DNA of 64,000 nt from Sphaerisporangium fuscum (GTDB taxonomy: Bacteria; Actinomycetota; Actinomycetes; Streptosporangiales; Streptosporangiaceae): NCBI RefSeq assembly GCF_018531465.1, contig NZ_JAHDTF010000048.1, positions 1 to 64,000 of the forward strand, read 5' to 3'. The position numbers were made by a program, and so were the translations under genes. Under the pieces are notes generated by a model that worked only from the letters and a program-made list of their open reading frames with translations, was not told the DNA's origin and did not search any database. The first letter of the stretch is position 1. The number at the start of each line of letters is the position of its first letter. Shown here in pieces: positions 18,097 through 26,091 of this stretch.

Positions 18097-18477
18097 TCAC
18101 AGCTCGATCCGGGCTTTCATCGACTGCCACGGCGAGGCGTCGAAGATGAGCGTGATCGAAATGATCTTGTCGCCGTCCAGGCGGAAGTGCTCGGCGGTGC
18201 GCTGGGTGCCGGCCGGCGTCGCGGTGTGCACGTCGTACACGAGCGTCGCCTCGGCTTCCCCGTACAGCTCACTGATGAGGTCGACCCCGGTCACGATCGA
18301 CACGAAGCCCGGCAGTGTGCCCAGATGTCCCGCCCGATCGTCGGAGCTGATGAACGGGCTCTGGAACCGGAACGGCTCTCCGAGGTGCGCCGCCGCCGCC
18401 TCGACGTCGCCCCGGAAGCGCGCCTGGTGATACCCGCGCACAGCGCGGCGAGTCCGCTCCCGGGTTGTGAGGGTCAT
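18097..18477 (-). CDS. NTF2/SnoaL-like protein
   Basis: 126 residues. The ATG overlaps the MarR stop by four bases, so the two are translationally coupled. The cone-shaped NTF2/SnoaL fold is suggested by an N-terminal helix pair (TRRAVRGYHQARFRGDVEAA) and strands around AEHFRLDGDKIISITLIFD. The fold includes small isomerases, dehydratases and binding proteins, so no substrate is proposed. Coupling to a MarR regulator suggests a ligand-responsive detoxification or secondary-metabolism role. Confidence 0.75.
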   Translation of the reverse strand: MTLTTRERTRRAVRGYHQARFRGDVEAAAAHLGEPFRFQSPFISSDDRAGHLGTLPGFVSIVTGVDLISELYGEAEATLVYDVHTATPAGTQRTAEHFRLDGDKIISITLIFDASPWQSMKARIEL

Positions 18478-19031
18478 GACTGGGATCCGATCTGACGGAG
18501 ATGGTCGGCGAGGCGGTGCTGGTTGGCGGCCAGCCGCAGGCACAGGTCTCGGAAGACGACCAGTTCCTCCGGCGTGAACCCCTGGAACATCGCGCGCATC
18601 GCCCGCCGCGACGGCTCGCGGAAGGCGTCGATCCACTCCCGGCCCGCAGGCGTGATCTCGGCCAGGACAGAACGACGATCACTCGGATCCGGAACCCGGC
18701 GGACCAGCCCGTCGCGTTCCAGCGTGTCCACCAAGCCGGTGACGTTGCGCGAACTCACCCCCGCGGCGCGGGCCAGATCGCCGATGCTGATCCCCTGGCC
18801 GCCGCCACCGAGCCGGACCAGCAGGTCGAGGGCGCCGGCACTGACTCCTCTGCCCTCGGAGCCGTGGGCGCGCATGCGTTCGACGGCGTGGTAGGCGGTA
18901 CGGACGGCGGCCGCCGCCTCAAGGGACGGCAGCTCGTCCTCACCGCCGGCGAACCGGTCCACCGCCGCCCTGACCCGGGGGTCGTAGAGGAACCCTTCCG
19001 GGTCCCGCTCATAGTTATGTACGTTCTTCAT
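18474..19031 (-). CDS. MarR-family regulator
   Basis: 185 residues. The winged helix is visible in ISIGDLARAAGVSSRNVTGL, then DTLERDGLVRRVPDPSDRRS, the usual MarR recognition helix and wing. The N-terminus is about 50 residues longer than typical. The gene overlaps the NTF2-like gene that follows. Upstream AT-rich repeats and a TATGAT box very near the ATG suggest a leaderless, self-regulated transcript. Confidence 0.9.
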   Translation of the reverse strand: MKNVHNYERDPEGFLYDPRVRAAVDRFAGGEDELPSLEAAAAVRTAYHAVERMRAHGSEGRGVSAGALDLLVRLGGGGQGISIGDLARAAGVSSRNVTGLVDTLERDGLVRRVPDPSDRRSVLAEITPAGREWIDAFREPSRRAMRAMFQGFTPEELVVFRDLCLRLAANQHRLADHLRQIGSQS

Positions 19032-19058
19032 AGTTAGATCATAGATTAGTACCTACTT
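19032..19058 (-). promoter_or_regulatory. AT-rich promoter/operator of the marR gene
   Basis: Read on the minus strand, TATGAT (19038-19043) lies about seven bases before the ATG, as in leaderless genes. On the plus strand ATAGTTAG and ATAGATTAG form adjacent imperfect direct repeats, a plausible MarR site in otherwise GC-rich DNA. Confidence 0.4.
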
Positions 19059-19155
19059 CCGAATCTACTGACGCCCGAGCACGAAGAGGCGCGCGCCGTC
19101 CCGACCCGTGATGAATGATGAAGTCACCCGGTCCGCGAGGAGGGGATCACCCGGC

Positions 19156-19325
19156 ATGAGAGCCTCCACAGACGACCACGTCCGCCGCGTCTTCGACAGG
19201 CTCGCCGACGGATACGACCGCCAGATGGGCGTGTGAGAGCGCAGGCTGCTGCGGGGCGCTCGCGAGTGGGCGGTCGGCCAGGTCAGGGGACACGTCGTCG
19301 AGATCGGGATCGGCCCTCCGGAATG
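19156..19325 (+). pseudogene. Truncated class I SAM methyltransferase remnant
   Basis: The reading frame gives VRRVFDRLADGYDRQMGV, then a TGA at 19234, then ERRLLRGAREWAVGQVRG and HVVEIGIGPP. This is the start of a UbiE-like methyltransferase up to SAM motif I (normally VLEIGxGTG), interrupted by a stop. The rest of the enzyme is missing, as the sequence runs into the 3' end of the convergent SnoaL-like gene. Confidence 0.65.
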
Positions 19326-19348
19326 TGAGGCGACGCGCCGCCACGGCC

Positions 19349-19750
19349 TCACCCGCCCAGGGGCGCCCGGCGTGCGAGGATCTTGCGGTGGCTGATGCGC
19401 CATCCCTGGTCCGTGCGCACGGCTGTGTCTTCGTAGGTCACGCTCCCACTCGTGCCGTCCCCGTTGATACCGATTCCCTTGGACAGCGCCCCCACGGTCC
19501 CGTCGGTGTTCTCGGTGAGGACGACGTTGGTGACATGGTGACCGACCGAGTTCGACTCGCCCAGAGCCCGCCCGGCCTCGGCGCAGGCCGCCACACCTTT
19601 CAGGGGCGGGTAACCAAGATCGGTGATGTCGTAGGTGACGTCCACGGTGAAGACCTCGTCGAGACGGTCGAGCCGCCCGCTGTCGCAGAGATGACCGTGC
19701 ATGGCGATCAATTCGGTGATGGCAATGCGGTCCTGGTCGGTGAGCGCCAT
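19349..19750 (-). CDS. SnoaL-like (NTF2-fold) protein
   Basis: 133 residues from an ATG after AGAGGA. The sequence fits the SnoaL_4 group: an N-terminal helix DQDRIAITELIAMHGHLCDS, then DEVFTVDVTYDITDLGYPPL, and a closing strand WRISHRKILARR. Relatives are ring hydroxylase small-subunit-like or polyketide cyclase-like proteins, and no reaction can be assigned. Two strong palindromes stand upstream, so expression is probably tightly controlled, although no regulator gene is next to it. Confidence 0.8.
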   Translation of the reverse strand: MALTDQDRIAITELIAMHGHLCDSGRLDRLDEVFTVDVTYDITDLGYPPLKGVAACAEAGRALGESNSVGHHVTNVVLTENTDGTVGALSKGIGINGDGTSGSVTYEDTAVRTDQGWRISHRKILARRAPLGG

Positions 19751-19812
19751 GACGGATTCCTCTCCTGAAGAGCTCGACGAGGGGATGGCGCGGCGAGCCC
19801 GCGAACAGCAAA

Positions 19813-19859
19813 CGGGGACCTCCCCGGTTCCCTGCCCACCCTAAGCGGGGAGCTCCCCG
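19813..19859. promoter_or_regulatory. Twin 14-bp palindromes upstream of the SnoaL-like gene
   Basis: CGGGGAGCTCCCCG (19846-19859) is a perfect palindrome. CGGGGACCTCCCCG (19813-19826) differs at one base. Both are flanked by AA/TT (AACGGGGA...TCCCCG). Their centres are 33 bases apart, about three helical turns, so two dimers would bind on one DNA face. Confidence 0.65.
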
Positions 19860-19998
19860 TTTTCAATCGCAGAAGTAGGCCGATCCCCTACGAGCACAAG
19901 ACGGATACGGCGAACCGATGCTACGGAAGGTGACGGCACGTCGGCGATTTCGTGGCTGATCTACCGAGGGGGCCGTACGCTCCGGGGCGGGGGCGGCG

Positions 19999-20616
19999 TC
20001 AATCGTCGACGAGGGTGCAGTCGGCCACGGGGCCGTCGGCCACGCGGGCCCAAATGCTGTTGATCACTCTGCCGGGGCTCTCACTGATACTGAACTCCAG
20101 CACCGCGGTCTGGTTGCTCTTGACCACCTTCGGGTCGATCGTGAACTCGTCCGGTTTCCGGGTGGCCGCTGGATCGGCCAGCAGGGCCTGGGAGAGCGGC
20201 AGCAGGTTCCGGCTGCGCGGTTGCGGGCTGCACTTCTTGCCCGGCGGCACGTAGTCGACCACGGCGTTCAGCCCCATGCTGCGCAGCTTCGCCTGCAGGC
20301 CCTTGGGGTCTTTGGCCTCGCTGATGGCGACGAAAAGGGTGCCGTCGTTCTTCTTGGTGACGGCGTACGCCGGCTGACCGCCGCCCAGGACCAGCGGCAC
20401 CGCTATCACGGCGGTGACGGCGGCGGCCAGCGCCGAAGCGAGCAGGGCGGGGCGGGGCAGCCGCCAAGCCGGCCGCCCGCGCTCGGCCCGGCCGGCGTCT
20501 CGGCGGATGGTGGCCATCAGGAGCTGCTTGTGCTGCCGGTACCGGGTCTGGGAGAGTTCGGGTTCCACCGGATACGGCTGAAACCGGGCCAGTTCTTCTC
20601 TCTCGGCGCCGTTCAT
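19999..20616 (-). CDS. Membrane-anchored partner of ECF sigma factor (anti-sigma-like)
   Basis: 205 residues from the ATG at 20616, after GGAGG. It overlaps the sigma stop by four bases. Residues 1-55 are cytoplasmic, one membrane segment (LLASALAAAVTAVIAVPLVL) follows, and about 125 residues lie outside. This topology and position fit an anti-sigma factor. No zinc-binding HxxxCxxC motif is present, so it is not a classic ZAS protein. It is the last gene of the six-gene operon. Confidence 0.7.
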   Translation of the reverse strand: MNGAEREELARFQPYPVEPELSQTRYRQHKQLLMATIRRDAGRAERGRPAWRLPRPALLASALAAAVTAVIAVPLVLGGGQPAYAVTKKNDGTLFVAISEAKDPKGLQAKLRSMGLNAVVDYVPPGKKCSPQPRSRNLLPLSQALLADPAATRKPDEFTIDPKVVKSNQTAVLEFSISESPGRVINSIWARVADGPVADCTLVDD

Positions 20617-21314
20617 CTGCACTCCTCCCTCACGAAGGCGACCTCGACGACGTGGCGGCCTCCCACTTCTTGCGGCGGCTCGGGCCATCCATGCTCGGCC
20701 ATGAACTTCTCCAGTTTCTTGCGCGCCCGCGACAACCGGGACCGGACCGTGCCCACGGGGATCCCGAGCGCCTGCGCCGCCTCCTCGTAGCTGAGGCCTG
20801 AGGCGATGACCAGTGTGAAGACTTCCTGTTCCGGGCGCCGCAGCTTGGCGTAAGCGCGCCGGATCAGGGCCAGCTGCCCGGCGTCGTCGACCCGTCCCGC
20901 CACCTCGTCGGCGAAATCGGGGACGAAGTCACCGCCAGGCATACGGGCCACGGCGTCGCCGTACCGGCGAGCGGCCCGCCTGGTGTTGCGTGCCACGTTG
21001 GTGGCTATGCCGAGCAGCCATGGCCTCAGTGAGCCCTGGTCGGGGGCGATCCGATGCCGGAGCCGCCAGGCCTCGAGGAAGGTCAGGGACATCACGTCCT
21101 CGGCGACCGACCAGTCTCCCGTCAGCCGGAACGCGTGACCGTACACCATTCGAGCGAACTCGTCGAAGAGCCACTCGAAGGCCTCGGTATCCCCGTCGCG
21201 TATCCGGCGCCGTATCTCCACGTCCGCATCCATATCCACATAGAGGACTGTCCGCAGTCCCGCCTCGGGTTCCAAAGAAGTTCGCAGGAAATCGCCTTTC
21301 GAGGCGGGATGCAT
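20613..21314 (-). CDS. ECF RNA polymerase sigma factor
   Basis: About 233 residues from an ATG that overlaps the permease stop (TGATG). An in-frame TTG lies just before it and a later ATG (21233) directly precedes the sigma-2 region. Region 2: FEWLFDEFARMVYGHAFRLT, then AEDVMSLTFLEAWR. Region 4: SYEEAAQALGIPVGTVRSRL, then SRARKKLEKFM. No ribosome site is seen at any start, so translation probably depends on coupling. Placing a sigma factor at the end of an efflux operon suggests an envelope-stress or drug response circuit. Confidence 0.9.
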   Translation of the reverse strand: MHPASKGDFLRTSLEPEAGLRTVLYVDMDADVEIRRRIRDGDTEAFEWLFDEFARMVYGHAFRLTGDWSVAEDVMSLTFLEAWRLRHRIAPDQGSLRPWLLGIATNVARNTRRAARRYGDAVARMPGGDFVPDFADEVAGRVDDAGQLALIRRAYAKLRRPEQEVFTLVIASGLSYEEAAQALGIPVGTVRSRLSRARKKLEKFMAEHGWPEPPQEVGGRHVVEVAFVREECR

Positions 21315-22510
21315 CAAACCATGGTCAGGGCGACGCTGGGGGGCACCCGGGAGGCCCGTACGGCGGGGTAGATGCCGGCGATCACGCTGACGCTCAGCGT
21401 CGCGGCCAGCGTGCCCCCGAGCACCCAGAGCGGAACCACCGCGGGCCAGCCCTGGGACAGGGCATAGACCATGGTGACCAGCGCGCCGAGCAACAGCCCC
21501 GCTCCCGAACCGGCGGCCGACAGGATCAGCGACTCGGTGAGGAACTGGATACGGACCTGCCCTCGGGTGGCGCCGAGAGAACGGCGCAGCCCGATCTCTC
21601 GGCGGCGTTCCAGGACCGAGATCACCATCGTGTTCGCCACACCGACGCCGCCCACCAGGAGGGCGACCGCGCCGAGGCCCAGCATCAGACCGGTGAAGGT
21701 GTCCGAGGCCGCCGCGCGGGCGACCAGGGCGTCCGAGGGGCGGGAGACCGCGACGTGGCCGGGATTCTCCGGATTGACCGTGCGAGGCAGCAGACCGCGG
21801 ACCGCGTCCACCGCCTCCTCCGAGGAGCGCTCGTAGAGCGTCGTCGGGTGTCCGTCGAATCCGAAGTATCTCTCCGCGGCGGAGAAACCGATCAGCGCGG
21901 AGCGTTCGATCTCAGGGGCCAGTGGCATCGCGTCCAGGACGCCGATCACGGTGAACCACCGGTCACCTATCCAGACCTGGGCTCCGACGTCGTTGATGCC
22001 GAGTCGTTCGGCGGCCACCGAGCCGAGCACCACGGCCGGGTAGCGAGCGTTGACCGCGCTGAGCCAGTCGCCGCTCTTGACCTTCCCGTCGAGGGTGGTG
22101 AGCAGGTCGAAAGTCGAGGCCTGCACCGACAGCCCGCCCGTCCGCTCCTTCGGGATGCGGTCGGTGCGGCGGACCGACACGCCGACGCTGCCGGTGGCGC
22201 TCGCCGACACGACCGCGTCGATCCGCCGCACCATCCCCACCGCGCTCGCCGGCAGCTTCACCTCTTGCCCGGTGAAGCTGCTCACGGCCTCCACGCGCAG
22301 CAGATTGGTGCCGAGCCGGTCCAGCCGGCGGAGCAGCTGCTCTTGACCCGACGCGGAGATGCCGATCACCGCGATCATGGTGGCGATCCCGAGCGCGATG
22401 CCCAGCGCGGACAGGACGACTCGCCCCGGCCGGGCTCGCAGACCGGCGGCGCCGACCCTGGCGACGTCCCGCGGACGCAGCCGGGCCGGGGTGAGCAGGC
22501 GTGCCGTCAT
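21314..22510 (-). CDS. MacB-type ABC transporter permease (FtsX domain)
   Basis: 398 residues. First membrane helix near VLSALGIALGIATMIAVIGI, a large extracellular domain of about 220 residues, then three helices with the FtsX motif ERRREIGLRRSLGATRGQV. This is the MacB/FtsX mechanotransmission fold, here split from its ATPase as in Gram-positive MacAB-like systems. Both ends overlap neighbours by one to four bases. It probably moves drugs, peptides or lipids together with the adaptor encoded upstream. Confidence 0.92.
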   Translation of the reverse strand: MTARLLTPARLRPRDVARVGAAGLRARPGRVVLSALGIALGIATMIAVIGISASGQEQLLRRLDRLGTNLLRVEAVSSFTGQEVKLPASAVGMVRRIDAVVSASATGSVGVSVRRTDRIPKERTGGLSVQASTFDLLTTLDGKVKSGDWLSAVNARYPAVVLGSVAAERLGINDVGAQVWIGDRWFTVIGVLDAMPLAPEIERSALIGFSAAERYFGFDGHPTTLYERSSEEAVDAVRGLLPRTVNPENPGHVAVSRPSDALVARAAASDTFTGLMLGLGAVALLVGGVGVANTMVISVLERRREIGLRRSLGATRGQVRIQFLTESLILSAAGSGAGLLLGALVTMVYALSQGWPAVVPLWVLGGTLAATLSVSVIAGIYPAVRASRVPPSVALTMV

Positions 22511-23268
22511 CGCGTTTCTCCCTGCTGTGCCAGGTCATGGCGATCGATCTTCACCAGGGCCTCCACCTTGCGGCGTCCCGTGCCCGGTCCGTCGTCGGCG
22601 ACGATGCGGCCGTCGCGCACGCGCACCCGCCGGGGGCTCCACTCGGCGATCTCCATGTCGTGGGTGATGATGACGACCGTGGTGCCCTCGGCGTGCAGGT
22701 CCCGGAGCAGGGCGAGCACCTCCGTCCCGGCGGCCGAGTCCAGGTTCCCCGTCGGCTCGTCGGCCAGCAGCAGCGGAGGGTCACCGACCACCGCCCGGGC
22801 GATGGCGACCCGTTGCTGCTCTCCACCGGACATCTGGTGGGGCCGGTGGTCCAGCCGGTGGCCGAGCCCGACCCGCTCGAGAGCGGCCCTGGCCCGCTCG
22901 CGGCGGACCTTCAGCGGCGGACCCGAATACAGCAGCCCGTCGGCCACGTTGTCCAGGGCCGACATGCCGGCAGTCAGGTGGAACTGCTGGAAGACGAACC
23001 CGATGCGCGAGGTGCGCAGCGCCGACAGCTGCCAGTCCGACAGCTCCCCGACGGCGTACCCGGCGATCTTCACGGTGCCCGAGGTCGGCCGGTCCAGGGT
23101 GCCGAGCAACTGCAACAGGGTCGACTTGCCCGAACCGGACGGGCCGACGATGGCGACCAGTTCACCGGCCTCGACGAGCAGATCCGCGCCGCGTAGGGCG
23201 TCCACCTGCCCGTCGTAGCGCTTGGTGACTCCTTCGGCCTCGATGATCGGTGTACGGAGGTGATTCAT
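22507..23268 (-). CDS. MacB/LolD-type ABC transporter ATPase
   Basis: 253 residues. Walker A GPSGSGKSTLL, signature MSGGEQQRVAIARA, Walker B LLLADEPTGNLD, and switch His in VVIITHDMEIAEW. The NLD and the family-typical VFQQFHLTAGMSALDNV place it in the LolD/MacB group that energises FtsX-type permeases. It overlaps the adaptor and permease genes by four bases on each side. Confidence 0.95.
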   Translation of the reverse strand: MNHLRTPIIEAEGVTKRYDGQVDALRGADLLVEAGELVAIVGPSGSGKSTLLQLLGTLDRPTSGTVKIAGYAVGELSDWQLSALRTSRIGFVFQQFHLTAGMSALDNVADGLLYSGPPLKVRRERARAALERVGLGHRLDHRPHQMSGGEQQRVAIARAVVGDPPLLLADEPTGNLDSAAGTEVLALLRDLHAEGTTVVIITHDMEIAEWSPRRVRVRDGRIVADDGPGTGRRKVEALVKIDRHDLAQQGETR

Positions 23269-24335
23269 GCGGCGGGCACCGTGACCTTCGTGCCGGCCTG
23301 CAGCCCAGGACCGGTGATCTGCACCCGGCCACCGCCGTACACGCCGGTCTTCACGCTCACCGTGCGCCGGCGACCGTCCGGCTGGAGGATCTCCACTCCG
23401 AACCCTCCGTCGCGCAGCGCCAGAAGGGCCTCGATCGGCACGCTGAGGACGTTCCGACGGCGCTCGCTGACCAGCGTCACCGTCACCGGCGCCTGGTCCT
23501 GCCCTCTGGCCTTCTTCCCGCCGCTCAGCTCGATCTCCACCTCGACGGTGCTCGTGCCGCTCTGGCCGGCGTCCTTCGGGTTGTCACGCTTCACGACCGC
23601 CCCGATGTAGGTGATCCTCCCTTTGGCCTTCCGCCCTTCGGGCAGTTCCACCGAGACCCGCGCGCCACGGCGTACCAGGTCCTGCTTGTCGACGTCGAGG
23701 TCGACATGCACGACCTGCCGGGTACTGCTCACGGTCATCGCCTGCCCGCCCGGCGCCGTACGGTCCCCGACGGAGATCTTCGTATCCGTCACCCGCACGT
23801 CGCCCGGCAGGAAGACCACCTGCGTCACGTCCACCTCGCCGGTCTGCTTCATACCGCGGTGCTTCTGCCAGCGCCGCACGGCCTGCCGCGTGGCCCAGGA
23901 GAAGTGCCGGTCGACGGTCATCTCACGGCCGTACCCGAGGGCCTTCATGGCACTTTCCAGCTGCATGACGTCCGGCCCGTCGGAAACGCCCTGCCTGAGC
24001 GTGCGGTAGAGCGGCAGCCTGCCCCGCAACAGCACCGTCGGGCGGCGATCCACGGTGAACAGCGTGCCGCCCTGCTTGATCACCGAACCGATCCGCGCCA
24101 CCGAGGTGACCGTGCCGGACGCGCCGGCCAAGATCTTCCGATCGCCGCTGAACGTCAGCGTCCCGTCCACCGCCACGGTGTCGACGAGGTCACCCCGGAC
24201 GACGTCGGCCGTCGGGGGAAGCGTGGGGCTCGCGGCGGCGGTCCGCGGCGAACCACCGAAGGTCACCGCCGCGGCGGCGGCACCGGCGACCAGGACGGCC
24301 GCCAGCACCCCCGCCACGACAGGGCCCCGCTTCAC
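23265..24335 (-). CDS. Efflux adaptor (membrane fusion) protein with peptidoglycan-binding domain
   Basis: 356 residues from GTG 24335, which overlaps the lipoprotein stop (GTGA). An N-terminal membrane helix (VVAGVLAAVLVAGAAAAAV) is followed by a barrel-sandwich segment (GASGTVTSVARIGSVIKQGG), a PG_binding_1-like repeat (MQLESAMKALGYGREMTVDR, FSWATRQAVRRWQKHRG) and beta-barrel domains near the C-terminus. This is the Gram-positive counterpart of MacA. The inserted peptidoglycan-binding repeat suggests it links the pump to the wall. The longer upstream frame has no ribosome site. Confidence 0.88.
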   Translation of the reverse strand: MKRGPVVAGVLAAVLVAGAAAAAVTFGGSPRTAAASPTLPPTADVVRGDLVDTVAVDGTLTFSGDRKILAGASGTVTSVARIGSVIKQGGTLFTVDRRPTVLLRGRLPLYRTLRQGVSDGPDVMQLESAMKALGYGREMTVDRHFSWATRQAVRRWQKHRGMKQTGEVDVTQVVFLPGDVRVTDTKISVGDRTAPGGQAMTVSSTRQVVHVDLDVDKQDLVRRGARVSVELPEGRKAKGRITYIGAVVKRDNPKDAGQSGTSTVEVEIELSGGKKARGQDQAPVTVTLVSERRRNVLSVPIEALLALRDGGFGVEILQPDGRRRTVSVKTGVYGGGRVQITGPGLQAGTKVTVPAA

Positions 24336-24790
24336 TGGCTCTCGCCCGCGGAAGCGCAGGCCTTGCCGGCCGCGTCGAACTTCGCCTGGTTTCCGCCGTT
24401 GAAGCCGGGCGGCGGCAGCTGACCGTTGGGGCCGGGGTCGGGGAAGTCGATGCCGTGCTCGCGCATGCACCTGGCGAGCTTGGTCATCTTGTCGAGGTAC
24501 TTGGGATCCTTGGTGTCGACCCGCTGACCGACGCCCTCCATCAACTTCTCACAGGCCTTGCTCGCCTTGTCGGGGATCTGCATCCCACCCTGCGGAAGGT
24601 TCTTGGGGTCGTCGGGGAAATCCTTGACGCCGTGCTCCCGAACGCACTTGGCGTACTTGAGCCAGGCGTCACTCGGGGCGGCGGCCGACCCGCCGGACGA
24701 GCTCGCGTCCAGGCTCGACGTCGACGTCCCCCCGCAGGCCGTCGCCAGTGCCAGCAGCGGGACGACCAGCAGGAGTGCAGCACGTCTCAT
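24332..24790 (-). CDS. Small lipoprotein with two Cys-x-x-x-x-Gly-x-x-D-F-P repeats
   Basis: 152 residues. Start after GAGGAAAGAGGG. Signal LLVVPLLALATACGG has a lipobox ending in Cys19. Two similar segments follow, CVREHGVKDFPDD and CMREHGIDFPDPG, each with one Cys that could pair or bind a ligand. Such lipoproteins often precede MacAB-like genes in actinobacteria. The exact role is unknown, perhaps substrate capture or signalling to the sigma factor. First gene of the operon. The 209-base gap upstream must hold its promoter and that of the divergent hydrolase. Confidence 0.8.
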   Translation of the reverse strand: MRRAALLLVVPLLALATACGGTSTSSLDASSSGGSAAAPSDAWLKYAKCVREHGVKDFPDDPKNLPQGGMQIPDKASKACEKLMEGVGQRVDTKDPKYLDKMTKLARCMREHGIDFPDPGPNGQLPPPGFNGGNQAKFDAAGKACASAGESQ

Positions 24791-24999
24791 GGCAGATGCC
24801 CTCTTTCCTCAGGGTGCGAAGCGGGTTTTCCGCTTCTCTGCCGGTTCCTGTCCGCTCGGAATCCGCGAGTTCCGCCCGGTTCCGGCCGCGCCCACCAGCA
24901 GTGGCCGGCGGCCCTCCTGCCGACCACGCGGTGGCGTGTCAGTGGCCGTGTCAGGGCGGCAACAGTGCCGTATCAGAGCGGTCGGCGAAGGTGGATGCC

Positions 25000-26091
25000 A
25001 TGAACGGTTCAACGAACGCGCCTCATCGTCCGGAGCTTGAGAAGGCCATCCAGGAGATCGTCGATTCCGGTTTCGCCGGGGTGCAGCTGCGCGTAAACGA
25101 CGAGCGGGGCGAATGGGTGGGCAGCGCCGGGGTGCGCGAGCTGGGCGAGACCGCCAAGCCGCCGACGAACGGGCACTTCCGGATAGGCAGCACCACCAAG
25201 ACCTTCACCGCGGCCCTGGTTCTGCGACTGGTGGCCGAAGGCGTGATCGGGCTGGACGACCCGGTGGCCGGCCACCTGCCCGAGTTCGGGCTGGACCGGC
25301 GGATCACGGTGCGGATGCTGCTGCAGCACACCAGCGGGGTGTTCAACTTCACCGGCGAGTACTACGAGGACGGGACGGTCGTGCCGGGGATCGTCTGGTC
25401 GGGCCGCGAGTGGGTGGAGGACCGGTTCAAGACCTACCGGCCGGAGGAGCTGGTACGGCTGGCGCTGTCCAAGCCGTCGCGGTTCGAGCCGGGGACGGAC
25501 TGGAGCTATTCCAACACCAACTACGTGCTGGCCAGGCTGCTGATCGAGAAGGTCACCGGCCGCTCGCTCGCCGAGGAGATGCAGCGGCTGATCCTGGGGC
25601 CGCTCGGCCTGTCGGGCACCGTGGTGCCGGACTCCGACCCGGAGATCCCCGAGCCGCACGCCCACGCCTACTACCGGTACGAGGAGGACGGCGAGGAGAA
25701 GACGGTCGACGTCACCCGCCAGAACCCCTCCTGGATCTCCACCGGCGGTGACATGATCTCGACCACCCAGGACCTTCACACGTTCATCTCGGCGCTCATG
25801 GGCGGCAAGCTCCTGCCGGCCCCGCTGCTGGCCGAGATGTGCGAGCCGCATCCCAAGCTCGGCTACGGCCTGGGGGTCTTCGTGCAGGACGCGGGCCCCG
25901 ACGGCGGCAAGGTCATCACGCACAACGGCGGCATCGCGGGCTCCGCGGCGCTGATGTACAGCACACCCGACGGCGCCAAGACCCTCACCGCCTCGCTGAC
26001 CTATGTGGACGACGCCGCGATGTCGCTGGCCGAGGCGTTCCAGAAGGCGACGCAGAGGCTCGTCAACGAGGTGTTCGGCCCTGGCTGCTGA
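25000..26091 (+). CDS. Serine hydrolase of the class C beta-lactamase fold, cytoplasmic
   Basis: 363 residues from the ATG at 25000, after AAGGTGG. Catalytic signatures: Ser64 in GSTTK (SxxK), Tyr170 in YSNTNY (YxN) and the third box HNGG. This resembles DD-peptidase/esterase EstB relatives more than true beta-lactamases. No signal peptide is present in this start, and in-frame extensions upstream have none either. Its 3' end overlaps the response-regulator gene by 29 bases in convergent fashion. A close relative with a signal peptide lies on the far side of the two-component genes. Confidence 0.88.
   Translation: MNGSTNAPHRPELEKAIQEIVDSGFAGVQLRVNDERGEWVGSAGVRELGETAKPPTNGHFRIGSTTKTFTAALVLRLVAEGVIGLDDPVAGHLPEFGLDRRITVRMLLQHTSGVFNFTGEYYEDGTVVPGIVWSGREWVEDRFKTYRPEELVRLALSKPSRFEPGTDWSYSNTNYVLARLLIEKVTGRSLAEEMQRLILGPLGLSGTVVPDSDPEIPEPHAHAYYRYEEDGEEKTVDVTRQNPSWISTGGDMISTTQDLHTFISALMGGKLLPAPLLAEMCEPHPKLGYGLGVFVQDAGPDGGKVITHNGGIAGSAALMYSTPDGAKTLTASLTYVDDAAMSLAEAFQKATQRLVNEVFGPGC

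Noticed and set aside
19065..19811. 248-codon minus ORF across the SnoaL-like gene
   Set aside because: Out of frame with the recognisable SnoaL-like protein, which has its own ribosome site.
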